From positions 4,487,001 to 4,551,000 of the forward strand of contig JBBMNZ010000030.1 in assembly GCA_037954325.1 (NCBI GenBank): DNA of 64,000 nt, written 5' to 3'. Positions 12,701 through 25,516 of the stretch are shown here, piece after piece. Position numbers and translations under genes: made by a program. How positions within the stretch are numbered: position 1 is the first letter of the stretch; every line of letters begins with the position of its first letter. The notes beneath the pieces were generated by a model. That model was not told the DNA's origin. It did not search any database and saw nothing but the letters and a program-made list of their open reading frames with translations. The stretch is from Fistularia commersonii. Lineage: Eukaryota > Chordata > Actinopteri > Syngnathiformes > Fistulariidae.

Positions 12701-13019
12701 ATAGCGTCCAATTAAGTTGTGCTATTCCAGGGAGGCGTCACTGACACTATCAATATCATCCACTTGATTGTCTGTTCGTCTTTACGCTGGTGTCTGCGCG
12801 CAAAACCTCGGGGTCAATTTCTGTTTCCCGGTATTGCATAAGTGCCGCTTTTAAACGCTGCCTCTCCGTGCAGTTTTTGCGGTTCCTTAATGGTTTGATT
12901 ATTCTGGGTTGGGTTCAGTTGCAAGGACAAGCCGCCTGCTGCTAAAACCATTATTATTTTACAGTCGCAAGTGGTATAATATCATGTTTATTTTTTTCCT
13001 CCCTTTTTTCTGTCCACAG

Positions 13020-13141
13020 TGAAAACATGCGGCAGTAATCTCCAAGGGCCTTCGGGATCGTTCACATCTCCCAACTTTCCTATTCAGTACGAGAGCAACG
13101 CGCAGTGTGTGTGGATAATCACCGCTTCAAATCCAAACAAG
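13020..13141 (+). CDS. csmd3: csmd3 exon 3 of window: N-terminal part of a CUB domain
   Basis: Exon of 122 nt with acceptor TGTCCACAG and donor GTAAAT. Two bases complete a Val codon, giving VKTCGSNLQGPSG, then SPNFPIQYESNAQCVW and ITASNPNK. These are the start of a CUB domain: first cysteine in TCGSN, the SPNFP-Y turn typical of CUB, and the second cysteine before VW. The exon ends in phase 0 at NK, which continues as VIQINF in exon 4. The sequence lies close to the remembered human CSMD3 segment KTCGSNLQGPSG. It is separated from exon 2 by 11.7 kb, the longest intron in the window. Confidence 0.96.
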
Positions 13142-14318
13142 GTAAATAGAATTTCTTCCAACGTAATGAAAAGCGTACGCCGTATTCCGAGAAATGATAC
13201 CACATAGTTTTTTTTTTTTTTTTTTTTTTCTAAATCGGAACAAGACAAAGCATCATCAACAAGTCCAACATCGGGATAAAGTTTTAAACCAATATCTGTT
13301 TTGTTGCAGAGTCTTGTGCATGCGCGTGCGTCAAGCTGAACACCGACATTAGATGATAAAAACTCATTGAAATTCAGCATTAAATAAATGGAATACAGAA
13401 GTAAATAATACACTAAAAATAATCAGAGAAAAATAAATGCCCAAATTGCTCAAAAACAGGTTTTTAGAAATTTGGCAAACAAAAATTTAATATAATATCA
13501 CTTGTCATTGTAAATTTGGAGATGAAATTGGGTTAGTCTGATTCCAAAAGTACCATTAAATACTATTAAAATTGACATGCCTAATTTCCCAATGACAAAA
13601 CTTCATGTAATCGATCACGTTTTCAATTTATAAAACACATAATCAGTTATTTAGACTGTTGGGGTTGTGCATGACACCACAAAACAATTGTTGGCAAACA
13701 CTTTCATGTTACAAGAGTTTAGTTATTTGAAGTGAGTCAGTTCAAAAGAGTCCCAAGAATAGTCTAATCTGGGATTATGATTTGACCACAACGTTATTGA
13801 CGGAGTCATTTAATTTTGTTGTTTTCATTGTTAATATGCCGTAATGAACAGGATATACCATGTGATTATTAGGGTTAGGGTTTGGCTCATCTGCTTTAAA
13901 TGGCTCCAAGGCTCCATTAGAATTTTATACATTTGATGTCATTTTAATGAATGTACATGCACGTTCTTACAGGAATTCAGTTAGTTTAGTGGCATTTTTA
14001 CATAATTGAAATGCCATTCAATAATAATTAACGCAGGAGGCGCTATAAATGATATGCTCGTCGCAGCGTATCAGTGTCTGATTCTGTTATAGGAGGGTGG
14101 TGTTGGTGGGGGTGGGGGGTGAAGATGACAACGATAGGCTGGAGGTCAAACGAGCGGCTGTGATTGGTTGCTCTTTGTCCCGCGGGGAATGTGATTGGTA
14201 TTCAGGCGGCGCATCCGCGTTCCGCTGTGTGACCGCAGTGTCGTCAATGGCAATTCCCACGTCACCACCGGAGGAGGGGGTTGGGGGTGAGCTGACACAC
14301 TCTGTACACAAACACACA

Positions 14319-14485
14319 CACACACAGGCTCACCTTTGCGCATGTGTGTGTGTGTTCAAATATGCCGCTTTGTACTTTTGTAAAATCTTTGCATCACGGA
14401 CTCTTCACACTTACGAGTTTCTGTGGATGTCGGGGATCTCCGGCGTGTTTGGAGGCGGGGCTGGAGATGAAGGTCACAGTACACA

Positions 14486-14520
<35 letters not shown>
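14319..14520. repeat. CA and GT microsatellites
   Basis: Short CA run near 14319-14328, short TG run near 14345-14355, and a TG run at 14490-14520. Confidence 0.9.
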
Positions 14521-14521
<1 letters not shown>

Positions 14522-16681
14522 TGCGGATGCGTTTTGACCATCAATTTATAATTACAAACATTGCGCAGCATCTCTCTGCACTCCGGTTGTGATCTTGCAA
14601 AGCCGCCTGGTGGACCGGAGCGAATCAAGAGGCCTCTGTGCAACTCATCACTTCCGCCCGCCACCGGTTAACACCGGTCTCACTATAGTTTTTATGTTCT
14701 TTTATTGTTGCAGCATATTTGAATGTTCAGCGACAAGTTATTTTATTTTAAAGTTTCTTTCATTGTTCGCTCTTCTCTGTGTCGATGCTCCGAAGGAAGG
14801 GTTTAAATCGATATTCTGTCAAAAGAAGACAAAGATTATTTTATTTATCCTATCGCTATGCCGTATCCAGATAACGCTCCTTAGTTCATTCATTTTTAAA
14901 ATGTAATTTTAAGATTACGACGATCTATATAAAATATTTTTGTCGGTCTTCATAAGTGACTGTATGCGTCAGTAAAACTATGACAGCACAAGGAGGTCGC
15001 TCGGCATTTATTTGTTTGCTGACGGCGGATAAATAAATACATAAAGGAGTATTTTTTGCTTAAAAATAACTACTGTCTTTGTTACGGAACTCAAATTTTT
15101 TTCTTGCATGTGTTGCAAAAAATGCAACACATATTTTGTTTACACATAGCATAAAAGCAAAAAAAAAAAAAACGTAATATGCCGTGTTTACTCATTTTAA
15201 TGGTTAGGGTTCCGCGAGAATCACAGAAAATATCATGATAAGACTCAAGAAAAAAAAGTTTTTTTTTCCATTTATAGATTGAACCAGGCGACGGGGTAGG
15301 CCTGTAAAATATTTATATAGGATTCTCGGGGACGACGACATGATGAAGCCTTAATTTGTCTTAAATCACAAGCGCTGTAAAAACCTCAAAAAGCCATACG
15401 CAACAGTCCCAGCATGGCTCACGGATTAGCGTCGCCGGCTCCGTCGGACATCTTTTACCGCCATCATCTAAGTGTCACTGCTTCCCGCTGGGTTTTAGAC
15501 TTTATTTATTTTTTTTTTTTCAAAGCGTTAATAACCTTCTCCGAACAATGATTTCTCTGCAAAAGGAACGTGTCGGTCCAACTTTCAGACACTTCTGAAA
15601 CTCGTAAATCACGAAAAAATTTACATATCTCAGCGGGGATCGGCCCGCGGCAGACAATAATGCACTTTAATGACGGGGTTTATTATAAGCCTTAGATTGA
15701 CTGTAATTACTATTTAGACTTTATCATAATCAATGTCATTTGGATGCATTCTTCTTCTGCAGTGAGACTCATTTCAGTCAAATTTCGCTCGACCGGCGTT
15801 GAAACGACGTCTTAAATCGTCTCCAGCAGGACAAACAGAAAATCCTGGATGTATTTGGACTCATATCCTGGCTTCTTTTTTTTTTTTTGGCTCGCCAACG
15901 CATCTCTTTACGAGAAGTCTATCCCAGAGCTACCCGTCAGCGGCGACGCTAGCACGGTATAGTCGCTCCGATCGGACAGGTGGAGGAACAAGCGGAGAAC
16001 CGGCGGGTTGAAAGCAGGTGGCAGACGGAACGGCAGCGTCGACTGTCTGGCGATTTCGCGCTGAAAAAAAAAATTTGAAAAACAACAACGGGCTCTAATT
16101 AGGACACCGGTGAGAAGCAAGGTGAGCAGACACGTGCCCGCCTACGGGGAGACGGCGGTAAAGGCCGAGCTGAGCCAGGAACCGGGACGGTGGCGAGCCG
16201 GGAACGCGGAGGCCGAACCCGTGTTTCCATCGTGAGGAAATCTGCTCTCGCTTGTAAAACGCTCCCCCTTATTTTACTCCCCTTTCTCTCCTTTTTTTAT
16301 TTTTTCGGTGCTACCCGTCCCTCCTCTGCCTCCCAGAGGCTCTGTCCTCAGAATTACCCGGCTCCTTCATTAAAGAGCTCGGCCTCAAACCATCAAATTA
16401 CTACGGAATGAGAGAGACGATACAGATACAGGATGGGAGGGAAGAACGGAAGGGGGACGGAGGGCACTTGAGGAGAAAACTGTGTTTTCACTGTTTCGCT
16501 CTCACGACTTCCTCCGTTGGAACCGATTCTCACCCGTTGTACATCTTTCGCTGTCCGCACCTCTGAGGGTAAAACACCAAAAAAATGACGGGGTTCCTGA
16601 TTCCGTCGGTCTCCTATGTTTCTCTGTGTCTCTGTCAACCCCATCCCGTCTTCCCCACCCATCTCCTCCATCTGCCAACCT

Positions 16682-16712
<31 letters not shown>

Positions 16713-16854
16713 GTTCGAGGATAAGTGTTAATGGTTTTCTATAGCTCTCTGGTGTTATTGCTTCATTTAGTTTTGGCAGAATGAGCCTTTAAGGCCAATT
16801 CATTCTATACTCTTCTCATTTAACCTTGGGACTGTCTCTCCTCTCCCCTGTACT

Positions 16855-17490
16855 CCTCCCTTTCTTTTCTTACCCCATCCTATCATATCCTAACCTGTCC
16901 TATCCTGTCCCATCCCACGCTATCCTAGCTTATCCTAAGCGATCCTATCCTATCATCTCCTCTCCTCTATTTTTCTTACCCTGTCCTTTCCCATATCATG
17001 CTATTCTTTCCTCCCATATATTTCTTCCTATTCTATCCCATCCCAAGCTATCCTATCTTTTCCTATCCAATGGTATTCTACTGTCTACTCTCCTCTCCAC
17101 TCATCTTGTCTCCTTTTTTTCTTATCCTTTCCTATCCCATCCAAACCCATCCCACACTATCCTATCTTACCCTCTCCTCTCCCCTCTTCTCCTCTCCTAT
17201 CTTTTTCTTTTATTTCCTTTTCCTGTCCTATCCTATCCTATCCTATCTCCTCCTCTCCCCTCATCTCCTTTTCTTTTCCTCTCCTCTCTTTTTCTTTTCT
17301 TTCCTAATCCTATCCTATCCCATCCTATCCTACACTTTCCTATCCTATCTCCTCCTCTCCCCTCATCTCTTTTTCTTTTCCCATCCTCTCCTCTCTTTTT
17401 CTTTTCTTTCCTTATCCTATCCTATCCCATTCAAAACCATCCCACGCCATCCTATCTTATCCTCTCCTCTCCCATTCCATCCCATTCTGG
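16855..17490 (+). repeat. CCTAT pyrimidine satellite
   Basis: About 0.63 kb of imperfect tandem (TATCC)n with longer units such as CTCCTCTCCCCTCATCTC. The + strand is almost entirely pyrimidine with interspersed A. A longer-period unit with CTATCCTATCTCCTCC is visible at least twice (about 17241 and 17342). Open frames of 274 and 175 codons across it encode only SYPIL-type repeats and are not genes. Confidence 0.9.
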
Positions 17491-20400
17491 AGATCCCCTT
17501 TGGAGCTCCACATGTTGTCCTCTAAAGCATGTTGTCCTCTTCTTTTTTTTTTTTTTGTCTTTCTTTTTGCATCCCATCGTAATTCTGTGCACTCCTAGCT
17601 CAGTGTATTTCCCATGGTATCAACTGGCTCCTGCACCGCTGCCATGTTGAACACACAGCCAGCGCCGCCATGAACAAAAGCAAAACGCCGGCGGAGTTTA
17701 ACTGCGTAAGAAGGCACTTTGGTTCGACTCACAGGCTGTGAACTCGGCCGGGCCTTTTGGCCCCTTGGAATGAGATAAACATCCACCGGTTTAGTATCTC
17801 GCGTCGTGTCGTAAAAGCGCACGACGGCGCGAACGCCTCTTTCATCAGCTGCGCGGCGCCGTGAGGTCCGCGTGAAGCCCTCGCCGCAGGTGGCGCGCGG
17901 GAAAAAATGCCGGGATTAGAGGGAAAAAATGCCGGGAAGCGGCGAAGGGGCTCGAGCCATCCGTCTTCATCGACGAAAACACCGGCTCTTCCTGCAACGG
18001 CGCAATTTATACCACCTTGCGGGAGACGCGTTCAAGGGAAGTGGGTGGCAAAGGGGTTTACTGTTAGACTGTCACAGACAATCTATTATTCCTCCGCATC
18101 GCCTGCGCCCGCTTTCCATCGCTGACTCTGCCGCTCGCCAGGTGTTTAAGATATTCCAGCTGTAAGTTGTATCTTCAAGGTATGCCTGATCTTATTATGG
18201 TATAGGTAGGGAGGAGCGTCTCTCACCCCATTGTCCTCACGACAAGCAAAGGAAGTGCTTTATCAAGCAGAAATCCAATTCTATCGCCTCATTGGCCAAA
18301 GCCTTAGATGAATGGAAAGAGGAGACGAGGCAGCCAATTAGAAAGGGAGAGACGGCGAGGGTGACAGCGAGAGAGTGGGAGAGAGAGCTAGAAGGGAGGG
18401 AGCGGGAGAGAGAGAGATGGATGTTTGCATGAACAGCGACCAATTAGGGCAGGGACGAAAAAAAAAAATGTAGCGCTCAGTTTCACCCGCCGTGCTAGCC
18501 CACACACACACACACACACCCACACACACAGCATATAATCCACTAAAGTGCTCCAGAACACGACTGTAACCCGCCCAATGTCGTTTATGAAGTCGTGTGC
18601 TAAGTCCAGCACAATGATCATGTTCCTACACACACACACACACTCACCGCACACGTGCATACACACAAGAAGCGCCATGCCATTTAGTTGCCTGTGTTTA
18701 ATGTCTCGTGAACAGTGCTGATGTGGCAGGAGTGTGTGTGTGTTACATAAAGGACGGGGACAAGGAGAGCCGGAACCGGTTTCCGTGATGTCAACATGCG
18801 GGTCAAAAAACCGGGGTCTCCAAAGGCGGCTCGGTCAAACGGGCCGATGTTTCTTCCGCTTCGGGAGGCCGAAAAACTGGACGGGCGGTTACATTTTCCA
18901 AAATCTGCGTCGCGGAAACTCACCGTGTGACTCAGTGACGCCGCGCAAACTCGTCCCGTATTATGTTGAAATCGGCGCGGATGCTTTGAAATATTTATTT
19001 AATCACGACCGTAACCAGCTCATCCACTCAGAGCCACTTTTTTTTTTTTTTTTCCTGAGATTTTTTTTTTTTTTTTATGTCGTTTTAGCAGCACCTTCGG
19101 ACAGTTTGATATCGGGAGAGATACCCTGTCATGTTGCTTGTTTGCTGACATTAATACAGGTTCAATTATTTTCGCTTTTTTTTAATGAACCGTTTCATTG
19201 CTGGGAGCTAATTACCTTTTTTCCACCTCTCTGCCGGTCCACTTTTTTTTTTTTTTTTCTCCAATGATTTTGGCCATGTTCCTGCAGTTCATGTTCACAT
19301 GGATGATGAAAGCTACGTCCAACAGGAGGTCAGACAGCTGCAGAAAGACTTAAATGACGAAAAAGAAGGCAACATCAGAAGTCGCTCTGTGGAAAGCGAT
19401 GGACCGCTGTGCCGTTGCATGCATCGTGCACGGCGGAAAATACGTGTCTATATATTTGTGTCTTTGTTTTTCACAAGAACCATCGCTGTAACACCCACTC
19501 CTGCAGCGCTTTTCTCGAAAAAGGTATTTCAGTCGACTTGTGGGACAAACACAGGTACATTTCAAAAGCCTGAAGGCGAAATTCGGTGACACCCGGACGC
19601 AAGATCTCGAACGCGGCGTCGGCTTTCAGCCGCAAGGAGGATCGAGATGACCTCTGTGTCGGAGAGACAAAACAAAATAACCTCGGCACGAACACATGAG
19701 CAGAGCAGTCTTGTACCAGAAGGAGAAAACAGATGGTTCGAGAAGGGAGTCAAAGAAGCCATTTTTGTCAAACCGGAAAGGCCCTCTTATCGTTACCATG
19801 ACGAGATTTAAAGACGGTTCCTTTTTCATTTTGTCCATAAACTGAATAAACGGAGTACGGAGGGGAGCCTGCAGGTGGAACGAGTTCTGCGTAAATTAGC
19901 CTAGCGGAGCAACGCACAGATGGTATTATTTTATACATTTACATTTGATTCACCATTTTCCAAACTCTTCCCAGAGTTTTACAAGCATCCCGATTTTTTT
20001 TTTTTACCGACTCAAAATAGACCTTTGTTCGTCGCATATAAATTTCAATTTTTTTAAATTTCATTTTAGGAGCATCACGCCTGTCTGCGCTCCATCGCAT
20101 ACCGAGAGACCCGTGAATACACCTGGACCATAAACTACTCTCATTTTTTTTTCAACTTTTAAATTTTGTTTTTTTTTTTATTTCAAACACAATCTTTTGC
20201 ACTTTTGTCAGTGAATCGAGCCTTTTTTTTTAAAGACGTTCATCATTTGTGACCCACTTGTATTTTCTCCTGCACAGTTCTGCTTTTATTCTGCTATCTT
20301 GAATGAATCCTATTTTACCACACTTAAAGGATAAGACCTACTCAGGCAGTCGCTCATGTTAATTTTTCAGCTCCGTCGTTTGGCGTTTCCAGTGAAATAC

Positions 20401-20509
20401 AACTTTTAATCATTTCCAGGATTCATATTTTTTAAACCAAAGTCTCGGCAGGGCCCTCCTTCCACAATTCTAATTTGAGGTCAAAACCCGGCGTAATTTC
20501 TGAAAGTCC

Positions 20510-20950
20510 ACAATTTAAAAATAATAAACAAATAAATAGCTGAATAAGTAAATAAATAAAATATACATAAATTATGATGTAGACAATTAATTAACTGTGT
20601 ACAATTGATATTGCTGCAACATAATAATGATAATAATAATAATAATAATAATCGGCATGTGAGGCAGCAGATTGGATTAAGCTATTAGCCAAAGATATTG
20701 ATACTTATTATTATTGTATTATATTATATTATGTTAAATTCTATTAAAATAATAGCAACAATGATACTAATAATATAACAATAATTACCATTGTTATTAT
20801 ATCACTACTATTTTATTATATTTTATATTTCATTATATGTTGTACAATAATAATAAATATAACATAATAACAATTATTAACATTAATTTTGTTGTTATTA
20901 TTATTATATCGGAACATTTACATTTTTACCAAACTATCATTTATTATTTT
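20510..20950. repeat. AT-rich TAA/ATT low-complexity tract
   Basis: Runs of ATAATA and TTATTA with few G or C; similar tracts stand at 49.69-50.1 and 51.68-51.86 kb. Confidence 0.85.
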
Positions 20951-23084
20951 TAGTTTATAGATTTTTACCGTCTTTTATTGTCTTTTACTCCTCTCCCCTC
21001 TATGCAAGCAGACCGTTTCTTTTCCCCGGTAAACTCCTTGCAGTGTCCGATCCAAAATTCTCTTTCTGTCCATCGGAGCCGATGAAGCCTCTCTGTTTTC
21101 CCCTCCTCGTCGTCCCTTCGCCCTTTTTCTCGCCTTCTCCAGCCTGTCACACCTGTTGCCTCCGTCAGGTCTGACTGACCTCTGCTGGTCGTTGCCGTGC
21201 ACTGCGGCGTGCACGCTCCCCACCCGTCAGTCTGGCAGAAACAACACTAAGACCCGAGACGGTCGAAGCGCCGATTTTCTCTCAACGTTGTGTTTTAAAA
21301 CGTGATCCCACATCAGCGCAATAATACCATTTAGAAACCGGTAAAAGTCGACAACTAATTTTTAATATCATACTTTGTTATTATTCGCTTATTTTGTGAG
21401 GCCGCACCGAACAGCTGCTTCCGGCTCGTGATTATCGTGGAAACGGCGACGACGTAATCGGAGAAATAAACATTAATCTCCATAACGCCGCGCCGGGAAG
21501 GGCGGCGAGCGAGAGCTGGTGAGTTTAGCAGGTTTTTCGGGTAATACTTTAATCCAATCTGCTGCCTTACATGCCGATAAGATTGAGTCAGCACTGCGGA
21601 GAGCGGAGAGCGATCGCCGCTCGATCAGCTCCCTTGTTTAACGCCGAGGCGAATTTATTTATCAGGTCGCACCGCCGGCGTCGGCGGGTCAAAATGTCGG
21701 CGGGTCCGTTCTCCCGGGGCCGCATTTCCTCCCGCATCGACGCTCGAAATTCTCTTCTCCGGTCACGTTGATCCGCTTCGACGGGCAAAACGAAACCAAA
21801 AAAATAAAAAATAAAAAATCAATTTGGAGTTTTCCTCCTCAAGGTCGTCGGTTATCACGTTCTCGGGTGATCAAGGTCACGAGGAGCATTAGACGCTTTT
21901 TATTTGCGGACCAGCGGTTGCTGTCGTGTATCTGTGATGTGTCTCAAACAGAATAAGTAAATAAAGAATGCAAGATTACAAGATACATTTCTACACACAC
22001 ACAGGTAAAGTAAGTGTAGGAACAGACAACACAGAAAGCATACCGTGTGAAAGAGTGTGTGATTTTTTTTTATTTTTTTTTTTTTTTTGAGGGGGGGGGG
22101 GGCTGCTCTTTTGAAGTCGACCAGTAGAATATTGAATCAGGAAACCTGAAAATTCCTCACAAGGAAAAGAGGAAGAGGAGGAGTCGTTTGGCGGAGTGAG
22201 GTTTCAATCTTCCCCCGAGGGTCGAGTCAAGTTTGAAAATATTCTAACGCCGTACGTCGCTAGCATCAAAAGATTTGCTCATTATTACCCCCCCCCCCCC
22301 CCCACACACACACACACACTCCCGCGTTTCCTTTCCTCTCCGTTGCCTCTTCCTCCTCCCTCCTCCCATCTTTTCCGCCGCCATCTTCTCCCGTCCTTCT
22401 ATCTTCAATCCCCCTTTTCCGAGTCTCTTTATTTCTCTCTTTTCTTCGTACCCAGTCACTCCTTTGGCTCATCTCCTCTACCAGATGCATGTTTTTCTTT
22501 TTATTTTTTTATATATATTTTTTTTTCATTCCTCTGGTCTTAGATGAAACAGAAAGCGTTGGATTCATAATTCCTGACCGGAGTTCTGAGCCTGTTCCTC
22601 ACCTCTTCCTCTCTATGTTTTTTTTTCTTTATTTTTTTTATTTTTCACAGCAACAGTGAATGAAATCAACCCACGCGATGTGATTACACATTAATGAGTT
22701 TGGCGGCGGGTGGATAGGGAGGTTTCCGCGGCCAAGATTTAGCTTTTGTCAAATACAATGCCACGACACACAAAGGTGTCTTTGGTTCTGATCGCGAAAA
22801 GCGGCCGCAGAGTTCACGCCGATTTGCTCCCATTGAGAAGCGATTGTCCTCCGGGGAACTGGAGAGAATCGGACGCATTTTGAATCTGAATCTGTACCGA
22901 CGACACGAAATTCAACATTTGCGCTCCGTGCATTAGGATGGGAAATTGTGCTTTTATTCCGAATAGGAAATATAAAATCACCGCCATGCAAGCGGTGAAC
23001 TGAATTTTACACCGTCTTCGGAAAAATCAACTTTTGGTCGATCTCAGCTGTCAATCAGACGTGTCTTTTCCTTTTGGCCCGAAG

Positions 23085-23188
23085 GTTATCCAGATCAACT
23101 TTGAGGAGTTCGACCTGGAGATAGCCTACGACACGCTGACCATCGGAGACGGAGGGGAAGTAGGAGATCCCACCACCATCCTGCAGGT
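23085..23188 (+). CDS. csmd3: csmd3 exon 4 of window: central part of the CUB domain
   Basis: Exon of 104 nt following acceptor CCCGAAG, which has A at -3 and is weaker than its neighbours. It reads VIQINFEEFDLE, then YDTLTIGDGGEVGDPTT and ILQ. FDLE and YDTLTIGDG are the central CUB strands; the Asp of YDTL is at the position of a calcium ligand in calcium-binding CUB domains. The donor lies in GTGTAAGT. Phase shows that the second GT (23189) is used, giving donor GTAAGT and a split Val codon completed by exon 5. Using the first GT would shift the frame. Confidence 0.95.
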
Positions 23189-23551
23189 GTAAGTATCCCG
23201 TCCGTTTCCACGACGACGGACGACGTCCGATGCCTAATGAGCGGGCGGGCTATTCATTCTCTTGAAATACTTGTTTTTGAATAAGAACGCTTTCGGTATC
23301 TGGTCATGCGAGCGACAATACGCAACAATGCCCTAATTAATGAATTGTTTTTAGCATTCCTCATTCCCTTTTTTTTAACAAAATCAAAAAATATCAGATT
23401 GGCTGGCAGCTGACCAATCATGATTCACTAGTTTACCACACAATTTGGTAAATGGTATTTGGTCAAAAGACACAAATATGGCCATAGTTATGGCTCTAGA
23501 GATATAGAAATGAGTTATTATTATCATTTTTATTATTTATAGTTATTATTA

Positions 23552-24520
23552 GACTGGTAGCTGTGACCCAATAAAGTAAAAGTGTCCTTAATGAGACAGT
23601 GAATAGTCAGATGGCTGACTGACTAAAATAAGTGGCATTTTTTGCCCCAAGTGAGTATACAGAATAGAAAACTGCAGAAATAGGCATTTGTTTGAGGTGA
23701 AAACTGAGCGTAAATAATTAAAGAAAAAAAATGCAATTAAAGATAATAAACAAATACCGTAATTGCCGGACTATTGAGCTCACCTGAGTATAACCCGCAT
23801 CGGCTAGGAAATAAATGTGTACGTATATCGGCCGCAGTTGTCTATAAGCTGCAGCTGTCCACTTTGTAACATGAGATATTTACACAGAAAGATGTTTCAC
23901 GGAAATATATTGTCAAAACTTTTAATCAAATATATATCGGTAACATCCACAAAATCTGTACTGGAATTTTTTTTTTTTTTTTTTTTTTTTCCCAAACAGT
24001 GCATGTAACACAGCTGATGAAAAAGATTAATAATAAATAACACAAGGAAAAGTCCATCTATTTTCTATCCTCGCTTTGCCCTACTCCAGCCAATCGCTAT
24101 CTTGGTCCTCCTCCCGCGCACTAAAACCATTAAAATCGTCTTCTTCGATGTCAGAATTGAACAGCCTCAGAATTTCATGGTCGTTCATTGGTCCGATGTG
24201 ACGGCGGCATGAAGGATGTGAGCCCAAAAAATCCATAAATTAGCCGCATCATTGTGTTGAAAGTGTGCGAAAAAAAATTGCGGCTTATAGTCTGGAAATA
24301 ATGGCAAATAGATGAATATCTGATTAAAAATAAATTCAAATATACATTCAATATTGAATTAATTCCCTGTGCACAATTGATATTGGTATCCGAATTCTCC
24401 TCTCACTGACTGGTAGCTTTAATCGGGTTAACTGGAAGTTTCAAAGTGTCCTTCATGGGGACAGAGGGGCGATCTTTGTCCCGGATGAGTATTTCACACA
24501 CAAAACTGCAAAATTAGACA
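23552..24520. repeat. diverged direct repeat pair flanking a MITE
   Basis: ACTGGTAGCTGTGACC (23552) and ACTGGTAGCTTTAATC (24409) begin two stretches that share AAAGTGTCCTT-ATG-GACAG, GATGAGTAT/GTGAGTAT and AAAACTGCA-AAAT-AG in the same order over about 110-140 bp. The MITE 23757-24304 lies between them. Confidence 0.55.
23757..24304. mobile_element. non-autonomous DNA transposon with 6 bp target duplication
   Basis: A 548 bp element bounded by CAAATA on each side (23751-23756 and 24305-24310). The ends CCGTAATTGCCGGACTAT and, on the other strand, CCATTATTTCCAGACTAT match at most of 18 positions. The interior resembles a widespread vertebrate repeat whose ends read 'CCGGACTATAAGCCGC'. A poly-T run lies inside. 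No protein is encoded. I do not assign a superfamily. Confidence 0.7.
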
Positions 24521-25228
24521 CTCGGAGAATTCACAGGACGGCAACAGGGAGTAAAAAAAAAAAAAAAAAACAACAGTAGGACAAACTGAACAAATGAATC
24601 AAGAAGAAACAGGTGGGAGAACATAAGGACCATCGAGGAGCCGACTGGCTAGAAACAAGAGGCGGACGCGGAGCTGACGGGCCTGATTAAGCGGAGCGGT
24701 GGACTAAATTTAGGCTCCAAACAAAGCAGGAATTAAAATCCCGTTATCTCAGATGCAAGAACGGTATTTGAAAAGTGGCATTTTAAAGCATGTCGAACTG
24801 AAATTGAAATGCAGCCGTACATGTGATGCGCAGCGCTAACATATCGGTTGCCATCACGACGGTTCCCGCGGCCGCGATGCATTGCGATATTGACGTCTCG
24901 ATCGCGACCGACCCCTGTTGGACGACTCAGCAGTGTGAGAACGTTCAATCTGGTCACGTGTTTGGCGGGTTTGGGGAGTCAAACGGGGTGTCGCTCGAGT
25001 GTCTGACACCGTGAGTTTCCATGGCGACGCTTCCTAAGCAGCGAGGAAGATCACAGGGAGTGACAAGATAAGCTGCGGGGACGAGGGAAGGAGATGCTCC
25101 CATTTATTTACACAAAAGTACGCAAAGTGATTGATGACTGTATCGTGCCGACCGCAAACGGGGAAAAACAGTAAAAAAATGAATTAAAAAAATTATAATA
25201 TACATATGTGTGTATCCGTATATATCTA

Positions 25229-25516
25229 CAGGACTGTCTCAGAAAATTAGAATATTGTGATGAAGTTCTTTATATTCGGTAGTGCAATTACAAAAACAAA
25301 AATGGCATATATTCTGGATTCATTGCAAATCAACTGAAATATTGCAAGTCTTTTATTATTTCAATATTGCTGATTATGGCTTACATCTTAAGAAAACTCA
25401 AATATCTTATCTCAAAATATTAGAATATCATGAAGAAGTATTTTTTGTTTTTTTTAATTGCATTACAGAGGATAAAGAACTTTATCACAATATTCTAATT
25501 TTTGGAGACAGTCCTG
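25229..25516. mobile_element. Tc1/mariner-type MITE, copy 2
   Basis: A 288 bp copy of the element at 9465-9749, flanked by TA on both sides (25227-25228 and 25517-25518), the mark of Tc1/mariner insertion. It shares the same long terminal inverted repeats and AT-rich core and has no coding capacity; the long open frame across it is incidental. Confidence 0.88.

Larger units (their letters stand above)
1301..13019 (+). other. intron 2 (11.7 kb)
   Basis: Long intron with no supported gene. It carries GT/CA arrays (2123-2174, 2303-2350, 7209-7255, 7402-7424, 7976-8004, 8413-8447), a Tigger-like element (4032-4603), a Tc1-type MITE (9465-9749) and a tRNA-headed repeat fragment (8484-8587). The stretches 2.6-4.0, 4.7-7.0 and 9.8-13.0 kb show nothing recognisable beyond A/T homopolymers. 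Confidence 0.85.
13142..23084 (+). other. intron 3 (9.9 kb)
   Basis: No gene supported. It contains GT arrays near 14.3 and 14.5 kb, the CCTAT pyrimidine satellite (16855-17490), CA runs near 18.5-18.6 kb, an AT-rich TAA/ATT tract (20510-20950), a CpG-dense block (21400-21795) and a poly-C/CA run followed by pyrimidine-rich sequence (22285-22500). The remainder is unremarkable. Confidence 0.85.

Noticed and set aside
13866..13885. telomere-like TTAGGGTTAGGG
   Set aside because: Only two units in AT-rich intron; too short to count as an interstitial telomeric site.
16826..17650. 274-codon and 175-codon open frames on the plus strand
   Set aside because: Products of the CCTAT satellite (SYPIL-type repeats), open in several frames because stops are rare in pyrimidine-rich DNA.
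23181..23190. alternative donor GTGTAA at 23187 for exon 4
   Set aside because: It would leave exon 4 in phase 0 and break the frame into exon 5; the GTAAGT two bases later fits both consensus and phase.
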